From the NCBI GenBank assembly GCA_038207155.1, contig JBBRAB010000021.1, positions 9,631-73,630 of the forward strand: 64,000 nt of DNA, read 5' to 3'. Shown here piece by piece: positions 56,631-64,000 of this stretch. This DNA is from FEN-1139 sp038207155 (GTDB lineage Bacteria; Myxococcota_A; Polyangia; Polyangiales; Polyangiaceae). Under the pieces are notes generated by a model. It was not told the DNA's origin. It did not search any database and worked only from the letters and a program-made list of their open reading frames with translations. Positions within the stretch are counted from its first letter, which is position 1, and every line of letters begins with the position of its first letter. The translations under genes were made by a program, and so were the position numbers.

Positions 56631-58016
56631 TTAGCTGCGAGACGTCGCCTGACGTGCCGCGTGAATGGAGGCCAGCGCCGCGCGCGCTTTGTTGCGCGTC
56701 TCCTTGGCCTCCAGGGCAGGCACGCTGTCGGCCACGATGCCTGCGCCGGCGGTGACCTCAAAGCGGTCACCACGGAGCACCACGGTGCGAATCGCAATCG
56801 CAAAGTCGAGTTCGAGACCGGCAGTCACGTAACCGATCGCGCCGCCGTAGGCGCCGCGCGGACTCCGCTCCAGCTCACGAATGATCTGCATCGCGCGTAC
56901 CTTGGGGGCGCCACTCAGGGTGCCCGCAGGGAAAGTCGCCCGCAGCACGTCCCAGGCGTCTTTGCCCGCGGCCACCTCCCCATCGACCTCGCTCACGATG
57001 TGCATGACGTGGCTGTACCGCTCCACGATCATCTCCGCGGTCAGCTTGACCGTGCCGGGGGCTGAGATGCGGCCTACATCGTTGCGCGCGAGATCGATCA
57101 GCATGACGTGCTCAGCGCGCTCCTTGGGGTCGTCGAGCATCTCCTGGGCGAGCGCGGCGTCCTCTTCCGGACTGCGACCACGCCGGCGCGTTCCCGCGAT
57201 CGGTCTGACCGTCACTTTGCGACCCTCGACGTGCACGAGAGTCTCAGGGCTGGCTCCCGCGATCGCGACTCGCTCGGCTCCGTCACGCGCCGGAAGCTCG
57301 AGTAAATACATGTACGGCGCGGGTGACAGGACGCACAGCGCTCGGTACACATCAAACGGATCGGCGTTGCCCTGTGGCGTCGAAAACGTGCGGGCGTAGA
57401 CGACCTGAAACGCGTCGCCGGCGCGGATATATTCCTGAATTTTCAGGACGTTTTCTTCAAACTCCTGATCCGGCGTGTTGAGCTCGACGTCGGTCGGCAG
57501 TGCCGCGGCATCCGGCGGCGTCATCGGCGCAAGCGGCGTAATCTCTTGCAAGTCCCGCTCAGCCTCGGCCAACGCCTCGGGATCGGTGGTCGCGATGGTC
57601 GCGATGTGCGTGAGATTGTCGAACACGATCACCGTCGCGCCTCCCACGAGTCGCGCGATCGGCTGGCTTGGTCCAAGCTCGGGCCAGCTATCGACCTTGG
57701 TCGCGGTGTGGACGATGTCGTAGTTGACGACCCCCACCCAAGCCGTCGCGAAGCGCTCGGCCACGTCCGCCGTGTCAAACTCGCCCGTGGGGATCCGACG
57801 GCGCAGCTCCTCGAAGGGATCGACCCCGGGCGTGGACGCAATCACGACCTGCTCGCGCGGGCGGTAGCCGAGCACCGAATAGCGTCCCCAACGCTCACCC
57901 GGGACCACGCTTTCGAGCAGGAAAGACCCCTCCCCCGCACGCCGACGCAAGGTGGCATAGGCGGCAACCGGGGTGATTCCATCAACCACGAGCGTCTTCT
58001 TGTATACGGTGACCAT
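56631..58016 (-). CDS. trpE: Anthranilate synthase component I
   Basis: A 461-aa chorismate-using enzyme, first step of tryptophan synthesis (the glutaminase TrpG supplies ammonia). The N-terminal domain has SFLLESVVPGERWGRYSVLGY; the catalytic domain has QEFEENVLKIQEYIRAGDAFQVV, SPAPYMYLLEL, SPETLVHVEGRKVTVRPIAGTRRRG (pieces PETLVHVEGRKV and RPIAGTRRRG), DEPEERAEHVMLIDLARND-like DDPKERAEHVMLIDLARND, TFPAGTLSGAPKVRAM, GAIGYVTAG and TAGAGIVADSVPALE. The tryptophan-sensing LLES is present, so feedback inhibition is likely. No other trp gene adjoins. The ATG at 58016 has TAAGCT 11 nt upstream and no Shine-Dalgarno. Confidence 0.95.
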   Translation of the reverse strand: MVTVYKKTLVVDGITPVAAYATLRRRAGEGSFLLESVVPGERWGRYSVLGYRPREQVVIASTPGVDPFEELRRRIPTGEFDTADVAERFATAWVGVVNYDIVHTATKVDSWPELGPSQPIARLVGGATVIVFDNLTHIATIATTDPEALAEAERDLQEITPLAPMTPPDAAALPTDVELNTPDQEFEENVLKIQEYIRAGDAFQVVYARTFSTPQGNADPFDVYRALCVLSPAPYMYLLELPARDGAERVAIAGASPETLVHVEGRKVTVRPIAGTRRRGRSPEEDAALAQEMLDDPKERAEHVMLIDLARNDVGRISAPGTVKLTAEMIVERYSHVMHIVSEVDGEVAAGKDAWDVLRATFPAGTLSGAPKVRAMQIIRELERSPRGAYGGAIGYVTAGLELDFAIAIRTVVLRGDRFEVTAGAGIVADSVPALEAKETRNKARAALASIHAARQATSRS

Positions 58017-58148
58017 GCGCGGGCCCGAGCTTAGCCCAATGCAGCCGCTCCACCAGCGAGGCAAAGCGCCTGGCTTCGGATGCCGCCTGGCGAGGCCCCC
58101 GGCGGCCGAAACTCCCCTTTATCGCGCGACCTGCACTACAATCGGGCC

Positions 58149-58634
58149 GTGCTCGTTCGACTCACAGCCCTCGCATTCGCCTGCTGCATCGCCTCCGGGG
58201 GGTGCAGCTCAAACCCCGTCACCAGCTTGCATGACACCGAGGGCCGTCGCTTCGGCGTGAGCTGCGGACAGGATCAGAGCTGCAAAGTGACACCGGAGGC
58301 GCCGAGCAAGGGCGTTTACTCGCTGCGCGCCACGGGTCGCTTCTGGTCGATTTGCGGCCCCCTGAGCGGCGCTGAGCCCCGCGCGATCGACTGCCGCCCG
58401 CTGAACTGTCAGCACAATTCGAGCTGCCCTCCAGCCTTCGGACTCAAGGAGGGCACCTGCATCAACGGGCTCTGCGTGCAGCCGGCAAATGAGCTGTCAT
58501 CCGATGACGCCATCCTGCTCTGCATGGCCGGGACGGGACTCGGACACTCGACACCCGTGCAGGTAGAGCACTACGCGCTCGCGCTCAACTGCGGTCAACC
58601 CTGCCGCATTCCGAAGCCCTGCCGGCAGCCCTGA
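58149..58634 (+). CDS. Cysteine-containing hypothetical lipoprotein
   Basis: A 161-aa lipoprotein (signal VLVRLTALAFACCIASGGC with lipobox SGGC). The mature chain has twelve or so cysteines in short spacings (SCGQDQSC, SICGPLSG, IDCRPLNCQHNSSCPPAF, GTCINGLCVQP, NCGQPCRIPKPC), suggesting a disulfide-stabilised fold. No family recognised. The GTG start lies 6 nt after the near-perfect -10 box TACAAT (58137-58142), so the transcript is predicted to begin at the start codon itself. It is divergent from trpE. Confidence 0.65.
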   Translation: MLVRLTALAFACCIASGGCSSNPVTSLHDTEGRRFGVSCGQDQSCKVTPEAPSKGVYSLRATGRFWSICGPLSGAEPRAIDCRPLNCQHNSSCPPAFGLKEGTCINGLCVQPANELSSDDAILLCMAGTGLGHSTPVQVEHYALALNCGQPCRIPKPCRQP

Positions 58635-58741
58635 CGGGTCGCTTTCCGGGCGCTGGGTCGAATGGGGCCAGGATCGACCGCGAAGTCTCCCGGCGGGAGG
58701 CGAATTCGCGCGGAGTGGTGCTAGCCTCGGCGACCCTCAAA

Positions 58742-60745
58742 ATGGTGCATTCCGCCCCGCTTCAGCCCAGCATCGCTCTGGGCGCGTTCGCCGAGTCCGT
58801 TCTCACTGGTCGCCGTGTGCTCGTGTTCGGGCAGGCCACGTCTCCCCTGTGGGACGCGCTGATCGAGCGTGGCGCGCGATTCGTTCACGTCTGTGATCCC
58901 GATCCGGCCCGTGTAGCGGAAGCTGCGGCGCGTAACACCTCGCAAGACGTGTCGTTCGCCCCCTTGTCGCAGGGCAGTCTCGCCGTGCGCGACGGCGCGT
59001 TCGACGTTGCCTTCGTCGAGAATCTGGCGTCCCTGCCGGATCCCGCGGGTGTGATGAAAAAGCTGCGGCGCGCGCTGTCGGCGCGCGGTGTGGCGTTCAT
59101 CACTGCGGCCAATCCCGACGCGCGCGAGTACCTGTTTGGGGACGTCTCGCCGGATCAACCGGTGCTCGACTACTACGCGTTGTTTGACACGGTTCACCGA
59201 GAATTCCCGGTCGTCCGCATGCTCGGGCAGATGCCCTTCGTCGGGTACACGGTCGCCGAGCTGGCCCCCTCGGGCGAGCCCGAGCCCTGCCTGGACGCTG
59301 GTTTCGTTCCCGGCGGGACCGAGGAACCTGAGTGGTTCATTGCGGCCGCTAGCGCGCAAGAGGTCACCCTCGACGCGTTCGTCGTCGTTCAGCTGCCGTT
59401 TGCGGAGCTGCAGCACCGCGGCGCAGAGCGAATCCTGCGCGAGCAGCTGCGCGCCGCGCGCCATGCAGAGCGCACGGCCGTCGAACGCCTGGCGCGGCTC
59501 GAGGCCGAGCAACAGCGGCGAATCGAGAGCCCGGTGCCCCACCTCGAGGGTCGACGGCTCGAGCAGGAGATCCGTCAGCTCAGCACTGAGCGCGAGCGAC
59601 GCGAAGCCTGGATCAGCGAGCTTGAGGCGCGAGCCGCCACCGCCGATGCGCGTGCCGACGAGGCAGAGCAGGAGCTCGACGAGATCCGCGAGCGACTCTC
59701 GAATGCCAAACCCGTGGCAGCAGTCGTGCCCGTTGCGCCGCCTCCACCTCAACGTCCAAACCCGTTAGAACTCGAGCAAGCGGCATTGCGACGCGAGCTC
59801 GAATTGGCCCGCAATTCGGCCCAATCGGCAGGTCGCGACGCCCAGAACAAGGCCGGACAACAAGCGGCTCACCACGCCGCCGAGTACGACCGCTTCAATC
59901 GCGAGATGGCGGCCCGCGAGCAGCGCGTCAGTGAGCTCACGTCCAAGCTCAGTCAGCAAGACGCCGCGGTCTCCGCGCTCACCGCGATGCAGACGAGCGG
60001 CGAATCGCAGCTCACTCATCTCAAGGTCGAGCTGGCCAGTCGCGAGACCGAAGTCACCCGGCTCGGGTCAGAGCTTGCCAACCGTGACGCGCGCATCACG
60101 CGTGGCGAGTCCGAGGTCCGCGAGCTTGAAGCTGAGCTGGTCAGTCGCGCCGAGCGCATCACCCAGGGGGAGGCCCAGCTCGCCGTACTTGAGCAAGCCG
60201 TCGTCGAGCGACAGCCCAAGATCGCTGAGCTCGAGCACTCGATTGCCGAGCGACAGACGCTGCTCGCCACCCAGAACGCTAAGCTCAAGGCCGCGGAGAC
60301 GACGGTCATCGAGCTGCGCGCTACCTTCGCCAAGGCGCCCGCCAACGACGAGCTTGCCGTAGAACTCGACGCCCTCGAGGGGCGCCTGCGGGAGCGCGGG
60401 CAGCAGGTCCGCGAGCTCGAGCGTCAGCTGTCTCTAGCCGAGAAACTCGGCAAAGAGCTGCTGCGGGATCTGCAGCGCGCCCAGTCCCCCGAAGCCGCGC
60501 AGCTGGCCACCCTCCGCTGGGGCGTCAAGCCCACGCTGACCGCGCCGCCCGAGACGCAGCAGTCCGCCGATGCGAGTCCGTTCAGCTCGACGGTCACGCC
60601 TTGCGCCGTACCGAGTCTCGAGCTCGAGCAGCTCGCCAACCTCGCCGCAACGCGTGAGGCCGACCTCGCTGCAGCGCAGTGGCGGATCGATGAGCTGGAA
60701 CAGCGCCTTGAAGACGCCATTTCCACGGCTCAAAATTCCCAATAA
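58742..60745 (+). CDS. Methyltransferase-like domain fused to a long coiled coil
   Basis: A 667-aa cytoplasmic protein. Residues about 10-215 look like a class I SAM methyltransferase: motif I RRVLVFGQATSPLWDAL, acidic strand VHVCDPDPARVAEA, motif IV-like FDVAFVENLASLPDPAGVM and a long insert before PLLQ-type strands. The usual glycine-rich motif I is weak (VFGQATS), so catalysis is uncertain. Residues about 225-620 are a continuous heptad-rich coiled coil (ERLARLEAEQQRRIE, REAWISELEARAATADARAD, repeated ELESRxxEVTRLGSEL-like units), broken by a Pro-rich segment near 325-340. It resembles polarity or cytoskeletal scaffold proteins of myxobacteria. The ATG at 58742 is taken as start. Confidence 0.7.
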   Translation: MVHSAPLQPSIALGAFAESVLTGRRVLVFGQATSPLWDALIERGARFVHVCDPDPARVAEAAARNTSQDVSFAPLSQGSLAVRDGAFDVAFVENLASLPDPAGVMKKLRRALSARGVAFITAANPDAREYLFGDVSPDQPVLDYYALFDTVHREFPVVRMLGQMPFVGYTVAELAPSGEPEPCLDAGFVPGGTEEPEWFIAAASAQEVTLDAFVVVQLPFAELQHRGAERILREQLRAARHAERTAVERLARLEAEQQRRIESPVPHLEGRRLEQEIRQLSTERERREAWISELEARAATADARADEAEQELDEIRERLSNAKPVAAVVPVAPPPPQRPNPLELEQAALRRELELARNSAQSAGRDAQNKAGQQAAHHAAEYDRFNREMAAREQRVSELTSKLSQQDAAVSALTAMQTSGESQLTHLKVELASRETEVTRLGSELANRDARITRGESEVRELEAELVSRAERITQGEAQLAVLEQAVVERQPKIAELEHSIAERQTLLATQNAKLKAAETTVIELRATFAKAPANDELAVELDALEGRLRERGQQVRELERQLSLAEKLGKELLRDLQRAQSPEAAQLATLRWGVKPTLTAPPETQQSADASPFSSTVTPCAVPSLELEQLANLAATREADLAAAQWRIDELEQRLEDAISTAQNSQ

Positions 60746-60849
60746 ATCGGCAACAAATCGGCCATAATGCCCTGGCCATTTAGCCGATGCGTTGACAGCG
60801 GGCCGCCGAGACTTACCTTCGGCCCCAGGCCTTGCCGACGAGCAGCACC

Positions 60850-61929
60850 ATGACCGAGAAGCGCGACTACTACGAGGTTCTGGGCGTCAACCGCGACGCC
60901 GGTTCCGACGACATCCGTAAGGCCTACAAGCAGGCCGCCCTCAAGCACCATCCTGATCGCAATCAGGGCGATACCGCGGCGGAACTGAAGTTCAAGGAGG
61001 CCACCGCCGCCTACAGCATTCTGTCGGACGACGAGAAGCGCTCCGCCTACGATCGCTTCGGCCATGCCGGTGTCGAGGGCCGCGGTGTCGACTACGGCAA
61101 TGCCGGGATGGGCGACATCCTCGAGCATTTTCAGGACATTTTCTCGGATTTCTTTGGCGGTTTTGGTGGCGCGTCGCGGCAAAGCCGGGGTCCGGAGCGC
61201 GGTCAAGACGTCCAAGTGGACCTCGCGATTGAGCTCAAGGACGCGATGGTCGGCACCAAGCGCGACATCTCGTTTCGCGGCGTCGCTCCCTGTGACGGCT
61301 GCGGTGGCTCTGGCGCCTCTGAGGGCAGTCAGGCCGAGCGCTGCGGCTCTTGCGGCGGCTCGGGTCAGGTCGCCACGCAGCGCGGCTTTCTGATGTTCGC
61401 AACGACCTGTCCTCAGTGTCGCGGTCGCGGACAGGTCGTGCGCAATCCCTGTCCGGATTGTCGCGGACAAGGGCGCGTTGAGAAGCAACGTAAGGTCGCG
61501 GTCACCGTGCCCGCCGGCATCGATCAAGGCCAGCGCCTGCGCGTCCCTGGACAGGGCATGCCCGGGCGTCCCGGCGCGCCCAACGGCGATCTCTACGTCG
61601 ACATCCAGGTGTCCGACGACGCACGCTTTCAACGCGAGGGCGCCGATCTCGCCAGTCGCGAGCGCGTCACGTTTGCCACCGCCACGCTCGGCGGCAAGAC
61701 CAGTGTCAAGCTGCCAGACGAGTCGGAAGTGGAAGTCAGTATTCCCGCCGGCACCCAGCCCGGAACAGTGCTCACGGCGCGTGGCAAAGGCCTCCCACGC
61801 CTCGATCGCCGCGGCGGACGCGGAGATTTTCATCTGGTCGTCGACGTGATCGTCCCGAAGAAGCTCACCAAGCGCGCCAAGGCGCTGCTGCAAGAGCTCG
61901 AAGACGAGCTGGTCGCTACGTCGTCGTAG
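60850..61929 (+). CDS. dnaJ: Chaperone DnaJ
   Basis: A 359-aa Hsp40 co-chaperone that stimulates DnaK. The J domain (3-68) has YYEVLGVNRDAGSDDIRKAYK, the HPD motif in KHHPDRNQ and AYDRFGHAG. A Gly/Phe-rich segment follows (FSDFFGGFGG). The zinc-binding domain has four motifs: CDGCGGSG, CGSCGGSG, CPQCRGRG and CPDCRGQG. The substrate-binding C-terminus has VTVPAGIDQGQRLRVPGQG and VKLPDESEVEVSIPAGTQPGT. All features of type I DnaJ are present. dnaK and grpE are not adjacent. Confidence 0.97.
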   Translation: MTEKRDYYEVLGVNRDAGSDDIRKAYKQAALKHHPDRNQGDTAAELKFKEATAAYSILSDDEKRSAYDRFGHAGVEGRGVDYGNAGMGDILEHFQDIFSDFFGGFGGASRQSRGPERGQDVQVDLAIELKDAMVGTKRDISFRGVAPCDGCGGSGASEGSQAERCGSCGGSGQVATQRGFLMFATTCPQCRGRGQVVRNPCPDCRGQGRVEKQRKVAVTVPAGIDQGQRLRVPGQGMPGRPGAPNGDLYVDIQVSDDARFQREGADLASRERVTFATATLGGKTSVKLPDESEVEVSIPAGTQPGTVLTARGKGLPRLDRRGGRGDFHLVVDVIVPKKLTKRAKALLQELEDELVATSS

Positions 61930-62701
61930 CGGACCGCGGCGCTCCCCGGGCTCACTCCGCACATCGTGGTACGGACCGCTGCGGGCTTCGTGGGTCCTCG
62001 GGGACGGCACTGAACTCGATTGAACGGTGGCGCGCGATGCTGGCGGACCCAGTTCACGGTTGGCAGTTCACGGTTGGCTGTGCTCTCCGACACGGGACGC
62101 TCCTTGCCGGCAGAGCTGCGGCTTCGCCGCGGGCATGTCTTGCGTTTCGCGAGAACTCGCGAGGCTTCCATTCCACCTGCACCTGGCTTTGACACGACAG
62201 CGAATGGGTTCGCGGGGACACTGGCGTCCACTGGCATCGCCTCGCACACCCCGGTTCTGAGCCGCGAGAATTCTGGTTCGGCAGACGAAATGCGCAATCT
62301 GTTCAAGACGAAGCACCTGCCACTTGAAGTCCTTGAATTGGAATCGATGGCATCGGGTAACCACTCGCTTCGTGTCTCCACTCTCGTGACATGGGAAGCA
62401 TTTGCCTCACCCGCACCCGCCGTCGTCGATCTTCTGGGCCGCACCATCAACGAGCGCGCAGATGCCGTCAACGAGCGCGCAGATGCCGTCAACGAGCGCG
62501 CGTGGACCGCGATCATCGACCGCCACCGCTGATCGATTTCGTTCGACCTCTTCGCACTCGGCGTGAGTCTCAAACCGCGAGACCGCACCGCGACCGCACA
62601 CATCACGAGGATCCGCGACGCGCTTCTCCAGCGACGAACGGGCTAACCGGGCGTTAGGCCCGGCACGTTCGGGCGAACGACGACGTCCTATCCGTTCGGA
62701 C
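61930..62701. other. Accessory intergenic region with short tandem repeats
   Basis: This 770-bp stretch has no convincing gene. One plus-strand frame (62020-62532) is open, and its end encodes a sevenfold-spaced Asn-Glu-Arg-Ala-Asp-Ala-Val unit, but its codon use and sequence look non-protein elsewhere, so it is not called. Two tandem repeats are present: AGTTCACGGTTGGC twice (62051-62078), and a 21-bp unit beginning AACGAGCGCGCAGATGCCGTC twice plus a partial third (62449-62502). A small hairpin (GGCTAAC/GTTAGGCC, 62641-62660) lies near the right end. The region borders the toxin-antitoxin and IS remnants and is probably part of the same acquired or decaying patch. Confidence 0.5.
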
Positions 62702-63091
62702 CTATCTGCTTCCCGTCGGTTCGTTGTCGCCGTTTTCCGGGCACAGCATTACCCAGTCTGGGAGAACAACGTCTTTGACATAGTACACCCAGATTTGCAT
62801 CGCATGGTTCTCGAACTTGTTGGTCAACTTGGGGTCAACTTCTCGCTCTGCCATCCGCAAAAACTCGTAGAGAGAAAAGGTTGTCGCTCCAAGGTTATTG
62901 AGATGAATCGACAGCAGGAGCGACTCTCTGGCTCGCTGCCGCCTCAGCGTCGCGCCATCGCTCGCGGGGTCGACTTCTGGATGCTGTCGATAGAACTTGG
63001 CGAGATCAATACACGAGCTCGCGTCCAACAGAACATTAGTATCGACCACGGCAGCTGGCGTGGTTGCTTCTGAATCAGCCAAAGACCTCAC
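62702..63091 (-). pseudogene. Truncated PIN-domain protein
   Basis: A 129-codon frame with a GTG start at 63091. Its N-terminal part AAVVDTNVLLDASSCIDLAKF has the VDTNVLLD strand that opens PIN-domain ribonucleases (first metal-binding aspartate), and FSLYEFLRMAERE could supply the second acidic residue. The C-terminal metal-binding aspartates and the usual 'TNDxxF' strand are missing; the frame ends soon after VVLPDWVMLCPENGDN. It is therefore probably cut short or degraded. Base composition is lower in GC than the surrounding chromosome. No matching antitoxin gene is adjacent. Confidence 0.5.
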
Positions 63092-63328
63092 AGTCTAGCA
63101 CGACGCTAGCGATGAACCGGCCAGCAAGCTATTGAGGCAACCGCTCGCTCCTCATCCGGAGAAGACGCACCTTCCTCTCACCGTATTGAGGCAGCTCGGG
63201 CTCGCTCGCCGCAACCATGCTTTTGCATGGCTTGCTGGTGCGACCGCAGCCGAACAGACGGAACTTTGGCCGGAATTACAGGCAGCTCCTCGCGTCAGGT
63301 GCGAGAGCAAGCCGCCTTTTTTGGCGAT
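63092..63328. other. Intergenic remnant with direct repeat
   Basis: No gene is recognised here. The 10-mer TATTGAGGCA occurs at 63130-63139 and 63184-63193. The stretch includes a T-rich run (CCTTTTTTGG, 63315-63324) just upstream of the vapB promoter. Confidence 0.3.
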
Positions 63329-63357
63329 TTGTCGCTGTAGATACCCGGGTATATACT
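63329..63357 (+). promoter_or_regulatory. Promoter and palindromic operator of the vapBC operon
   Basis: TTGTCG (63329-63334) and TATACT (63352-63357) are 17 nt apart. The sequence between is a near-perfect 18-bp palindrome centred on CCCGGG (TAGATACCC/GGGTATATA, 63338-63355; the inner 12 bp ATACCCGGGTAT are perfect). VapB-type antitoxins are known to bind palindromes overlapping their own promoter, so this is the likely autoregulatory operator. The -10 box ends 6 nt before the vapB start codon. Confidence 0.6.
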
Positions 63358-63363
63358 TCACCG

Positions 63364-63603
63364 CTGGCTGAGCGAGCAAAGCTGTTCCGTAACGGTGGGA
63401 GCCAAGCGGTCCGCTTGCCCAGGGATTGCCGTTTTCCCGATGATCAGCGAGCGGTCGTCGTCAGGAAGGTGGGGCAGCGCATCGTGCTCGAGCCCGTCGA
63501 TACCTGGTCGACGGCATTTCTGGCTTGCATTGGCGCTTGGCAGGACGAGATCCTCCGCCCCAAAGACGACGTCATCCTCAGCGTTGAAGATCCATTCGCA
63601 TGA
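63364..63603 (+). CDS. vapB: VapB-type antitoxin (AbrB-like) with CTG start
   Basis: A 79-aa AbrB/SpoVT-fold antitoxin. The N-terminus AERAKLFRNGGSQAVRLPRDCRF is the DNA-binding strand-helix of VapB (usual form: AKLFxNGxSQAVRLP), followed by VVVRKVGQRIVLEPV and a C-terminal toxin-binding tail (PKDDVILSVEDPF). No ATG, GTG or TTG is available at the family start; a CTG at 63364 gives MAERAKLF and lies 6 nt after the -10 box, so a leaderless CTG start is proposed. The stop overlaps the vapC start (ATGA). It should neutralise VapC and repress the operon. Confidence 0.8.
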   Translation: MAERAKLFRNGGSQAVRLPRDCRFPDDQRAVVVRKVGQRIVLEPVDTWSTAFLACIGAWQDEILRPKDDVILSVEDPFA

Positions 63604-63776
63604 CCGGCCGTCGATTCATGCTCGACGCAGACACGGTTAGCTTCGTCCTGCGCGGTCAGGGGCAAGCTGGGGCACATCTCACGGCGCTCGCGCCCTCCGA
63701 AGTTTGCCTGTACGCGTTCACGGGGGGGGTAGTCGGTTCCGTAGCGCGTAAACGATTGAGATTGCTCCATGTTTAA
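63600..63776 (+). pseudogene. vapC: VapC-type toxin gene interrupted by an IS element
   Basis: The frame begins like a VapC PIN-domain toxin, a tRNA/rRNA-cleaving ribonuclease: MTGRRFMLDADTVSFVLRGQG with the first metal-binding aspartates, then PSEVCLYAFT at the position where family members continue with an 'ITLAELxxG' helix. From about 63722 (a run of seven or eight Gs) the sequence is unrelated and a stop follows at 63774-63776. Only about 41 of some 135 codons remain and the active site is incomplete, so the toxin is inactive. The intact antitoxin directly upstream supports loss by insertion rather than an ancient remnant. Confidence 0.75.
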
Positions 63777-64000
63777 CAACGCTCTATCCATTGAGCTGTC
63801 GATAGTGCATGGTCCGGCGCGTGACACAACGCGACTGGAGAGACGACCGCATCGACGATGCTGGAGAAGCAGCTCAAGGTCGCGTTGGCTCAAAATGAAA
63901 AACTTGAGCAGCTGCTCAAAGCCGCGCTGGGACGTATTGCGATTTTGGAGGAGAGACTCGGAACTTCATCGCGTAATTCGAGTAAGCCGCCGTCAAGCGA
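63722..64000 (+). mobile_element. IS66-family element, left end
   Basis: The VapC frame stops matching at about 63722 and a coding region for an IS66-type transposase starts 136 bp later, so the element's left end lies near here. The exact inverted repeat was not identified, and the other end and any target duplication lie beyond the window. No tnpA or tnpB precedes the transposase gene, so it fits the simpler IS66 subgroup that carries only the large transposase. Confidence 0.6.
63858..64000 (+). CDS. IS66-family transposase (TnpC type), N-terminal fragment
   Basis: The frame opens with ATG at 63858 and runs off the right edge (47 codons visible). It encodes a coiled-coil-like N-terminus (KVALAQNEKLEQLLKAALGR, IAILEERLG) followed by TSSRNSSKPPSS. 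The phrase 'L...NSSKPPSS' after a short leucine-zipper is the typical start of IS66 transposases. The catalytic DDE domain lies outside the window. Confidence 0.85.
   Translation, partial: MLEKQLKVALAQNEKLEQLLKAALGRIAILEERLGTSSRNSSKPPSS

Noticed and set aside
62449..62502. Possible CRISPR repeat (21-bp units)
   Set aside because: The copies are directly adjacent without spacers and only two and a half units exist.
62020..62532. Plus-strand frame with Asn-Glu-Arg-Ala repeats as a gene
   Set aside because: It overlaps non-coding tandem repeats, has no start context and no recognisable domain; codon composition looks random outside the repeat.
62641..62660. Integron attC-like GCGTTAGGC core near a toxin gene fragment
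   Set aside because: No matching RYYYAAC core with an extended imperfect palindrome was found 50-130 bp away in either orientation, and no integrase is present.

Overview
The window looks like a chromosomal segment from a high-GC myxobacterium, probably of the Sorangium/Polyangia side of the Myxococcota. The signs are: a MYXO-CTERM-type C-terminus at the left edge; many lipoproteins with clear lipoboxes; one active-looking and one degenerate eukaryote-like Ser/Thr kinase; a serine palmitoyltransferase-like gene (sphingolipids are typical of these bacteria); a GldA/F/G-type ABC system; and AgmX/PEGA-like envelope proteins. Housekeeping genes are scattered singly among lineage-specific envelope genes, as is usual in these large genomes. 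No rRNA, tRNA or CRISPR array was seen.

Layout. 1-4.1 kb: end of a MYXO-CTERM protein, a beta-helix lipoprotein, an isolated FliO/FliP-like pair, then (minus) a small lipoprotein and a possible outer-membrane protein behind pheT. 4.1-11.6 kb (minus): pheT and a four-gene GldA-GldF-GldG-DUF4340 operon with a good promoter and a strong terminator. 11.9-23.1 kb: slyD, a two-component pair, a ClpB paralogue with a damaged first ATPase site, prepilin peptidase, a lipoprotein, prmC, a possible outer-membrane protein, an L,D-transpeptidase-like lipoprotein without its catalytic cysteine, metF and a small winged-helix protein. 23.2-34.3 kb: a Ser/Thr kinase, a zinc-ribbon protein, an orphan sugar-binding lipoprotein, two envelope proteins, an mpl-ychJ-suhB-3D-domain run (cell-wall recycling and remodelling), and an alpha/beta hydrolase with a CPBP protease. 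34.4-44.1 kb: ExbD-like lipoprotein, membrane pseudokinase, TPR-like membrane protein, RpoH-type sigma factor, rsmI, ffh and a CBM9-like lipoprotein. 44.1-52.9 kb: small membrane proteins, purM-purN-oxidoreductase-like operon, rsmD, an AgmX-like protein and truA. 53.0-61.9 kb: serine palmitoyltransferase-like and ceramide-synthase-like genes, trpE, a methyltransferase/coiled-coil fusion and dnaJ. 61.9-64.0 kb: an accessory patch with short tandem repeats, a truncated PIN-domain gene, and a VapBC-type toxin-antitoxin operon whose toxin gene is broken by an IS66-family element that runs off the window.

Three themes recur. First, many start codons have no Shine-Dalgarno sequence but a TAnnnT-like box 6-11 nt upstream, which suggests frequent leaderless or near-leaderless transcripts. 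Second, several enzyme-family proteins have lost catalytic residues (ClpB NBD1, the L,D-transpeptidase-like protein, the pseudokinase, the FAD-like protein). Third, three dispersed genes share one architecture: an export signal, a soluble domain, and two C-terminal membrane helices joined by a loop with two cysteines. All calls come from reading the sequence; no database search was run.
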